Assembly (NCBI GenBank): GCA_018350325.1
Contig: JAEVLN010000005.1
Span: 2,180,142 to 2,244,141, forward strand
Length of the DNA: 64,000 nt
From: Globodera rostochiensis
Lineage: Eukaryota > Nematoda > Chromadorea > Rhabditida > Heteroderidae
Direction: 5' to 3'
This document shows positions 57,066 to 64,000 of the stretch, piece after piece. Every line of letters begins with the position of its first letter. Position 1 is the first letter of the stretch. The notes under the pieces were generated by a model. The model searched no databases. It saw nothing but the letters and a program-made list of their open reading frames with translations, and was not told the DNA's origin. The position numbers and the translations under genes are program-made.

Positions 57066-57710
57066 TTAAATAAGTATATGCCAAACTGACCGGAGGGGGA
57101 AAAAGCAAAGTCGGAAAAGGCCCTCGCCCGAATTTGGCCGCAGCCACTTTTGGGACGGCCTTTTGAGACCGGAAGTCGGCATTCGAACACCGCCGCCGAC
57201 TTTTGTGTGCCGATGACTTGGCCACTTTGGCGTCCTCCAATCGAACATTCGGACCCGAATGGGCACATTCGCAACCGGACAAAGTCGGAGGGTTGGGGGC
57301 GGAAGAGTTCAATTGGACGGGCTGCACACAGACGCTAAATTGCCAATTTGTTTAAAGCATCTTCCAAAAAGGGCTCAAAAAATCAAATCGATTTTTGTGA
57401 TTGAACAAATTTAACACCGCCCCACCCCCAAGGCGCCAACCCCAACGCGGCCCATTCAATTTGCCCACCTGTACCCATTCCGCGTGCACTGCTCACAATG
57501 CTCGCACTTTTTGCCTTCGCCTAAGTCGGCATTGTCCACAAGCCGAAGTGCCGTGCCGCCTTCTTCCAGCGGACAAATCACTTCCACACAATCCGATTGG
57601 TCCGATTTTGCTGCCACGAGGCAAAAAAGCAGCAAAATTACGGTAAGAGGGAGAAGGGAGGACACTGTAGTCGACTGTTTACGCTGGGGAGTACGGTAGC
57701 TTTGTAGCAT
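57066..57710 (-). pseudogene. Small secreted Cys-containing protein, copy 2 (frame broken)
   Basis: Exon 1 (57710-57469) is identical to copy 1. In exon 2 (from about 57334) one A is missing near 57199 and one C near 57147 relative to copy 1, so the frame shifts after KSSAHKS and ends differently. Either a decaying duplicate or a sequencing indel in a homopolymer. Confidence 0.65.
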
Positions 57711-58091
57711 TCTCCGAAAATTGGTTTGGATCGTGTGAAGTTAAGTAAATTCTTCTTCTTCTGAATGATTTGATGCTGACATCAACGGACAAAATAAATT
57801 GGACCTTAAAAATATAATTTTATGTTTATTTGTTGCGAAAAAGACCAATTAAAATTAGGGTTTCCAAATAAAACGGAACAAATTTTGTCCATACGTTCCA
57901 TTTCCATTCATTGGACGTGCGAAAGAACGAAAGTTTAATGCCGTTTGGTTAAGCGACGTTAAGGCGAAGCGGCCAATACTTTTGGATGAGTGGGCAAAAG
58001 TAACATTTGAGAGGCAAAAGAAGAATATGTAAACAGAAGAAGAAAGTGCGGGACAAGAAAAGACTTGGCAGTGATTGGAGGGACAACACAA

Positions 58092-61089
58092 AAAGAAGCA
58101 AACGATTTGAAGGGTGAGAGGTGATCAGAAAGGCATCTGATCAGTGATCAGAGGCCACTGATTGGGTTAAACTTTTAGATCATGTCGTTGTTTTGTTCTT
58201 GAGATGATTGTTCTGACACGGATCGGATTAATTTCACCTCTACTGACTCATTTTCCCGATTTGATCTGACCCGCCCCCTCCCCCCCCCCCCCCCCTTCGT
58301 CCGACTCTCAGAGATTAACACACGCGGGGGGGGGGGGGGGGGGGGGGGACTAAATGTGTGTACGGAAGCGCGACAGCAACTCGGACAGAATGGACGGACG
58401 GTCCAATCGAATTTGGCCAATCCATTTCATCCGCCCATCTGCCCCCCCCCCAAATCATCTCACCACAAATTGTTTGTCGATGGGATTGGCTATGGCCACC
58501 GTTGTAGAGATGGCCCTGTCACTCGTCTTCATCATCGGAGGAAGTGAAGAAATAGTGGAGGGAAGAGGGCAGGGGAGAGGGAAGAGGATGAGATGAAGAA
58601 GGGGGGGGGGAGGGGGGAGGGGGGGCCGCTTAAGGGGGGGGGGGAGGGGGGCCGCTTAAGGGGGGGGGGGAGTGTGTTGGAAGATGCGCAAACAGTTTTG
58701 CTCTTGGGAAGAAGACACTTCACCTCATTTGCATCATATGGCTGGCTGAACGGTGGAGAGTTTGTGATTTGGCAATTGCGCAATTCGCCGGAGGGAGGGG
58801 GGGCAGAGTGTTCTCAAGAATCCCGAATCAGCAAGAGCTAAAAAAGAAGTTCCAATGAATCTAAAAAAAACAAAAAAGTTCCACGGCATTTTGCCTATTC
58901 CTCGGCATGGTATAAATTGGCATGTGGATAAAATGATAGAAAGAAATCGATTTGAAAACGAATGGAATTGCGAAAATTGGAGGAAAGGTCGGGGAAGGAA
59001 TTCCGTTGAATCAAAATGAGATGAGACGGAACTGAACGCAAAAAGGACAAAAGGTGAAAATGCGTCCCCGGGGGAAAGGTGACTGGACAGGGAAATGGAT
59101 CCCCTGGGGGTAAATGAAGTGGTGGCGGTTGGATGGCGGGATCGGTTGAGCAAGTCAAAGTCAACACTTCCCCGGGGGGGGGGGGATTGTGCTGCAAGCA
59201 GTTCAAACCCACCACAGCAGAGGATGTGACGGGGAAGGGCAAAGGCAAAGTGAATGGAAAGAACAGATAAATGTGTGGGATGAAAGGGCCGACCCCCCCC
59301 CCCCCCCCGGGGGCACTTTTGCGGTGGGAGGGAAAGACCGCTCCCGACGATAAATTGGGAAGGAGCGGACGGATGGACCGCCGGCAGAGCGAAAGCAGCA
59401 CAAAAGCAAATCAGCAAACAAAAGTGTCGATTTCCCAGCTACTGGTTTGGGCGAAGGTGCGGTCGGCCTATCGGAGCTGCCGCATGCGGTGGCCAAGGCG
59501 TGCGCGCGTCTTGGCCTAAGGTGGGATTGATGGCTGATGGGGATAATGGGATTGATGGACAGATGGCCAAGAAGGGGCCCGGGTGGGAAATGTAACTCGA
59601 AACCCCCGAGGGGGCAAACTGGTGGGAAAGCCCCTAAAACGGCATCCATCCGCACTGACACCGCAGCTATTTATTGTCGGGACCATTTTTGGCAACCAAA
59701 CATTTTCTGTAATGAGGAAAAAACGATTGCCTTCTGTCGGGAATTTTCCTTTTTCGTTTGTTCGGGAATTTCCGTCTTTTTGGACGTTGGCGATGCTTGT
59801 AATGTTTACATTTATTGCCTTATTTATATTGGCAACAAAATGTCGAGTGGAATGAATCATAATGGACAAATGAATGGGCGGGGAGGGGGGGGGGGGGGGG
59901 TGAAACCCAAACCAATCGACCCCCCCCCCCACTTTATTTGTAGGCTCTTCATCAACGAAATTGTGCTCATTGGGGGGGGGGGGAAGCAGTCCCAACATTT
60001 TGTAGAACAAAAACGAAAGTTTCAAAACAAAATAAACAGTCAGTCGGTTAATTTCAAAAATTGAGAACGATTCCGATCTCGAGAATATTGGGCCACGATT
60101 CCGATCTCGAGAATAATCCGGCCATTTACTCTCGACGTTGAAGAATTGGCCGGGCCAAATGCTTTTGGAAGTAATAGCATTACGAAGCGTGAATTGTGTT
60201 TAATGCGAATGAACCAATAAGGCCCATTCATTATTGTCCTGCTTTTTCTTTTTCCTTTGGGTTTCTACACAATTGGCCGGCCATTCCGTTGATCATCACA
60301 TCACATTTATTGCAACAATTTGTGTACAAATCGGTCGGACGGACAGAGAATGGCCGGGGGGACGGGGGGAGGGGGAGGGGACGGGGGAGAGGGGAGGGGG
60401 GAGGGGGATACCCCGCGGGGAGAAGGCCGGGCCCAACAGAGAATGGATGGAAAGGATCGCGGGGGTTTGGGACGATGAATGAATGAATAATGAAAGAAAC
60501 CCCTCGGGGGGGGGGGGAAGGACCCGTGACCCGACATGACAATGACTGTGGCGGGTGTTCGGCTTTGGATGACCGTCCGTCCAATCGCAGCAGCCGTCTT
60601 CGAATTGCCAAATTTTCCCTTCTTTCTCAATGTGTCACCGCCGCTAAAGGAAGGACCGGGGAAGGAGGGGCGGTGAAGAAAGAAAGGAAGGAAAGAGAAG
60701 CGTGTCGGGAAGCGGGCGGTCGGGAGGCAACATAAAAGGAGAGGAACCCCTCCAAGGGGGCTCATTCTGTTCATTCCATCAGCATTTCAAATTGTATATC
60801 AACCAACCGATCCACCCTCCGATTGCCGTATAAAGCATTGTGAAATCCCCGCCTCCCTAAAGAATCAATCGGACGAATTCACCCTCCTCAAAGGGAAGGG
60901 TACATCAGAAAGGGTTCTAATCCAAGGGTCCCTAGGAATTATACCTAGAAGGTCTGAATATACCCCAAGGGAAGGAGTTATTCGTGACAAGTGGTGCAAC
61001 GGCAACGGACCGGAACTTTGATCAAAAGGGATTAATATAAGGGAATTCGCGTACACCGGGTGAGAAAAAAGGGCTGACCAATAAGGGCA
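58092..61089. other. Non-coding part of duplication copy 2 and retrotransposon leader
   Basis: Same content as 53830-56752. The stretch 60980-61089, just before gag, contains TTCGTGACAAGTGG, which looks like an LTR/leader boundary, but I cannot define LTR ends or the primer binding site. Confidence 0.45.
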
Positions 61090-64000
61090 ATGTCAGCAGC
61101 CATAAGAATGGCAATTGGGACAATGGTAGAAAGGCTGATAGGGAGACTGAATGAAGTCCATCCAATCACCCAGGCAGAGCAAAGAACAGAAGAGGGTCTA
61201 AATAAATTAAGAGAAGAAAGGGTGATCATCAATGGGCTGTTGGAACGGATTGAAGGGAAGAACAATGAGTGGGACATTTATTTAAGGAGTCTGGATGAAA
61301 CAGTTCGGGAGGGGGAAAACGAAAGGTATGCGCTTTTTAGGCGCCAGGAGAGACACTTTTATGAATGGGTCGAAGAAGGGAGAGAAGCAATCAACCGGGT
61401 GAACATCATTTTGGCAAACGAAGACGAAGAAAGTTTAGCAGGAAGTGTAAAGTTGATGAATGTAGGATTTAGTGAAGGGCAAAGAGAAGAAGGAGAAGAG
61501 ATAAGAGAAGAAGTTCGAAGGGGACCAAGCCAACGAGTAGGGCCGGCGAATGATAATGTGAGTTTCCCAAAAGCCCCATGGCCATATTTCGAGGGCGACC
61601 CCTTAACATGGCCAGGATTCTGGCAACAGTTTAGCGCCAATGCAGGGGATAAAAATATACCGGACGTTCAGAAATGCTCTTATCTGCTGTTAAGCCTGAG
61701 AGGCAAAGCAGAAAGAGCGGTAAAAGGGTATTTGGCAACAAGCGAGAATTATCAATTGATTGTAAACACCCTGAAACGCCAGTTTGGCGACATAAAAGTG
61801 ATAAGGGAAGCCCTTCAAAACGAATTATTGAATTTACCAATGGCAAATGAATCAGTGGTATCCCTACGCACCTGTTTTGAAGAGATGGAAAGAATATGCC
61901 GACAACTGCAAAATACGGGCTTACAGCAAGGGGAAGATGGGGAATTCATGTTAATGACAGTAAAAAACAAGTTCCCAAGAGCAGTAATATTGGAAATTTT
62001 GAAAAAAGAGAAAGAATCTGGGAAAAAGTGGAAAATGGTCGAGTGGAGAGAAAATTTGAACGAAGCCATAACTTTGAGGGAAGAAGCGATTCGGTGCACA
62101 AGAACTTTGAGCTTGAACACTAACCCCTTTAGCCAAAAACGGCACGAAGGGACATACAAAGGAAACATCGGGTTTAGAACAAATGGGTTCAACAAAACTG
62201 GAGAGGTTCGAAGGGTTTTTAGTGTCCAGGAAAGGGGACGACAAGAAGGGTCTAATAAATCGGGAATAATCCCGAAGTGTTTTCTGTGCGGGAAAGTACA
62301 TTGGGCTGCCAACTGCAGACAAGTAACGGGAAGGGAGGCTCGGTTGAAAATAATAAACGAACAAGGAAGATGTCATAAATGTCTGAGAAAAGGACACGGG
62401 AAACTTCAGTGTTCAGGGAAAGGGTGCATGATTTGCAACCAAGACCATCACAAAGCAATTTGCCCAAGGGGCCTAACACCCAGAACGGGAGCAAATACGA
62501 TGGAACTGGGAAATAGGTCGCATTTACGGCAGACACGCTCAAACGCCGAACCAAGAAACGCGACCACAATGGCGGTTACCGAATTGCAAAATTTCAAAAG
62601 AAACGAAGTTTTATTGATGACAACCAGGGTGAAAATTTTCGCCGGTCTAAGTTCACACCGAAGCGTATCAGCAATAGTGTTTTTTGATTGCGGAAGTCAA
62701 TCGTCATTTATAACGGATGATTTGATCAAAAAACTGAGCCCACCTCGAGTAGGGGAAGGGGTTTTAGACCTACTATCAATACGCCAAAAATCACCAACAA
62801 GGATTAATTCACCTAAATATTTTGTGAAACTCGAACTAAGCAACGGAAAAAGAGAAGGACTAATTGTCAATAGAATTGACCACGTCACGGGGAACATAAA
62901 AAGAGTGGACATGAATTCGGGTGAAATGGTAATGTTAAATGAGAAACCAGATATTTTGATTGGAATGGCGGAATTTTGGAAATTTTTTAAAGGCGTTTCC
63001 CCAATAACAAGTAAACTATTCCGCGTAGACACCACTACAGGCCCAATTGTATGTGGTCAGCTCGAAAAAAACTTGGGAGATACACCATTGGAAGGGTTTA
63101 CCGCATCAGTGCGAGAAGTAAATGACGAACCAGAACCCAAATTTTGGAATTTAGAAACTATTGGAGTCTGGGATAACCCAGAGGAAAAAGACGACGAAGT
63201 TGCGCAGAAAATGTTCAACGATTCGGTTAAACGAAGAAAGGGTCGATATGTAGTAAGTTGGCCATGGCGGAACCCGAAGGAAGAATTGCCGACGAATTTC
63301 GCTTTGGCCTATCGGCGATTGGTATACTTACTGGGAAAAATGAAAATCACCCCAAACCAATTACATTCGCTAGACACATTATTCAAGGAAAATCTAACGG
63401 AAGAAATCGTGGAAGAATCCGAAATAAAAGGGCATACAGAACATTTCCTACCTCATCACTGCGTATTTACGCCAGGGAAAAAACCAAGGGTAGTCTACGA
63501 TGGATCGGCAAAAGTTAGGGGTGGCAAATGCCTCAACGACATGCTCTTCAGAGGGCCAATCGAAATGCCTCAATTACCAGGGTTACTAATAAGATCGCGC
63601 ATTCCAAGAATAGCGCTGTGGGGAGACATACAACGAGCATTTTGGACACTAGAGTTAAAAGAGGAAGACAGAGAATACGTGAAATTTTTATGGGTTAGGG
63701 ACGTGACGAAACCAATCTCACAAAAAAATCTTTTAGTCTTACGATTTAGAAGGGTCCCATTCGGGGTAATTTCATCACCGTTTTTATTGGGAGCAGCCGT
63801 GCGACATCATCTGAAGCAGGAAAAATCAGACCTCGCAAAAGAAATTGGGAAAAATCTTTTTGTAGACAACGTTTTTGTAGGGTGTAAAGATGAGGACGAA
63901 GCACTCGAGAAATATGCACAAATGAAAATACTATTTAAAAAGGCAAGAATGAATTTGAGAGAATTCGTTTCAAACTCACAAAGTGTAAACATGAAAATTC
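60980..64000 (+). mobile_element. Bel/Pao LTR retrotransposon, 5' part
   Basis: Extent inferred from the gag-pol frame and the leader-like sequence before it. The 5' LTR was not delimited and the 3' half is beyond the window. The leader and first 53 gag codons are shared with duplication copy 1. Confidence 0.75.
61090..64000 (+). CDS. Bel/Pao retrotransposon Gag-Pol polyprotein (3' end beyond window)
   Basis: A single uninterrupted frame from ATG 61090 to the window edge, 970 codons. In order: gag-like region with FPKAPWPYFEGDPLTWPGFW (DUF1759 of Pao elements), two zinc knuckles, CFLCGKVHWAANC and CHKCLRKGHGKLQC, then a further CMICNQDHHKAIC; an aspartic protease with FFDCGSQSSFI (DUF1758-like); then reverse transcriptase with KPRVVYDGSAK, ALWGDIQRAFWTLEL and FLFVDNVFVG-type active site. 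The catalytic box reads FVDN where many retroelements have YxDD. RNase H, integrase and the 3' LTR lie outside. The lack of any stop suggests a young, possibly active copy. Confidence 0.93.
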   Translation, partial: MSAAIRMAIGTMVERLIGRLNEVHPITQAEQRTEEGLNKLREERVIINGLLERIEGKNNEWDIYLRSLDETVREGENERYALFRRQERHFYEWVEEGREAINRVNIILANEDEESLAGSVKLMNVGFSEGQREEGEEIREEVRRGPSQRVGPANDNVSFPKAPWPYFEGDPLTWPGFWQQFSANAGDKNIPDVQKCSYLLLSLRGKAERAVKGYLATSENYQLIVNTLKRQFGDIKVIREALQNELLNLPMANESVVSLRTCFEEMERICRQLQNTGLQQGEDGEFMLMTVKNKFPRAVILEILKKEKESGKKWKMVEWRENLNEAITLREEAIRCTRTLSLNTNPFSQKRHEGTYKGNIGFRTNGFNKTGEVRRVFSVQERGRQEGSNKSGIIPKCFLCGKVHWAANCRQVTGREARLKIINEQGRCHKCLRKGHGKLQCSGKGCMICNQDHHKAICPRGLTPRTGANTMELGNRSHLRQTRSNAEPRNATTMAVTELQNFKRNEVLLMTTRVKIFAGLSSHRSVSAIVFFDCGSQSSFITDDLIKKLSPPRVGEGVLDLLSIRQKSPTRINSPKYFVKLELSNGKREGLIVNRIDHVTGNIKRVDMNSGEMVMLNEKPDILIGMAEFWKFFKGVSPITSKLFRVDTTTGPIVCGQLEKNLGDTPLEGFTASVREVNDEPEPKFWNLETIGVWDNPEEKDDEVAQKMFNDSVKRRKGRYVVSWPWRNPKEELPTNFALAYRRLVYLLGKMKITPNQLHSLDTLFKENLTEEIVEESEIKGHTEHFLPHHCVFTPGKKPRVVYDGSAKVRGGKCLNDMLFRGPIEMPQLPGLLIRSRIPRIALWGDIQRAFWTLELKEEDREYVKFLWVRDVTKPISQKNLLVLRFRRVPFGVISSPFLLGAAVRHHLKQEKSDLAKEIGKNLFVDNVFVGCKDEDEALEKYAQMKILFKKARMNLREFVSNSQSVNMKI

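Larger units (their letters stand above)
56924..61249. repeat. Direct duplication, copy 2 (4.33 kb)
   Basis: Second copy of 52631-56910, offset 4,293 bases at its start and 4,339 at its end. It carries the first 14 codons of the membrane-protein gene (orphan fragment, minus strand), the secreted Cys protein, and the leader and start of gag, which here reads on into an intact gag-pol. About 13 extra bases lie at the junction (56911-56923). A local 30-base duplication around CGATTCCGATCTCGAGAAT at 60065-60117 is found only here. Confidence 0.95.

Noticed and set aside
1..64000. tRNA, rRNA, riboswitch, bacterial promoter or terminator
   Set aside because: None seen on reading both strands; a covariance-model scan would be needed to exclude small RNAs.

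Overview
This is a stretch of nuclear DNA from a nematode. The evidence is a cuticle collagen with the family's N-terminal block and C-terminal tail, a nematode-type globin, ShKT and PAN modules, many 40-70 nt introns, and invertebrate orthologues of RAD54, NCK, SLC22, PGAP2 and histone H1. At least eight of the roughly 90 introns I could phase start with GC instead of GT. Frequent GC-AG introns, as far as I recall, are reported for cyst nematodes (Heteroderidae), so a Globodera/Heterodera-like plant parasite is my inference, not a demonstrated fact. Almost every gene is broken by introns, so I built the models by hand from splice phase and family alignment; terminal exons and starts are the weakest parts.

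Layout. 1-17.2 kb: RAD54 (-, cut by the window edge), a G-rich minisatellite, a VGLL4-like TDU gene (+), a PPPDE/DeSI-like gene (-), and a giant secreted PAN-domain gene (-) of about 2,600 codons containing an 1,840-codon Lys/Glu-rich stretch. 17.2-23.3 kb: gene-poor, dominated by a 38-bp array and C-rich/G-rich satellites. 23.3-30.1 kb: N-acylated globin (+), a secreted protein with about 20 acidic octapeptide repeats and four CC-type Cys modules (+), and a coiled-coil gene (-). 30.9-37.1 kb: NCK adaptor (+), whose 5' splice site is copied ten more times in a 61-bp array, and an SLC22-like transporter (-) with a pair of phase-matched alternative exons. 37.4-44 kb: G-rich minisatellite, a GY-rich secreted protein (+), a ShKT protein (+), an anamorsin (CIAPIN1) fragment (-), and histone H1 (-). 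45.5-52.7 kb: intron-rich cuticle collagen (-) carrying a complete hAT-type transposon in intron 1, PGAP2-like (+), and an unrecognised membrane protein (-). 52.6-61.2 kb: a 4.3-kb near-identical direct duplication, then 61.1-64.0 kb: a Bel/Pao retrotransposon gag-pol reading frame open to the window edge.

The genes do not form a pathway; this is an ordinary eukaryotic neighbourhood. The most unusual points are the GC-AG introns, the decoy splice-site array in NCK, the probable mutually exclusive exons in the transporter, the giant PAN/KE-rich secreted protein, the repeat-rich secreted protein at 27-28.6 kb, and the tandem duplication, which may be real or two haplotypes joined in assembly.
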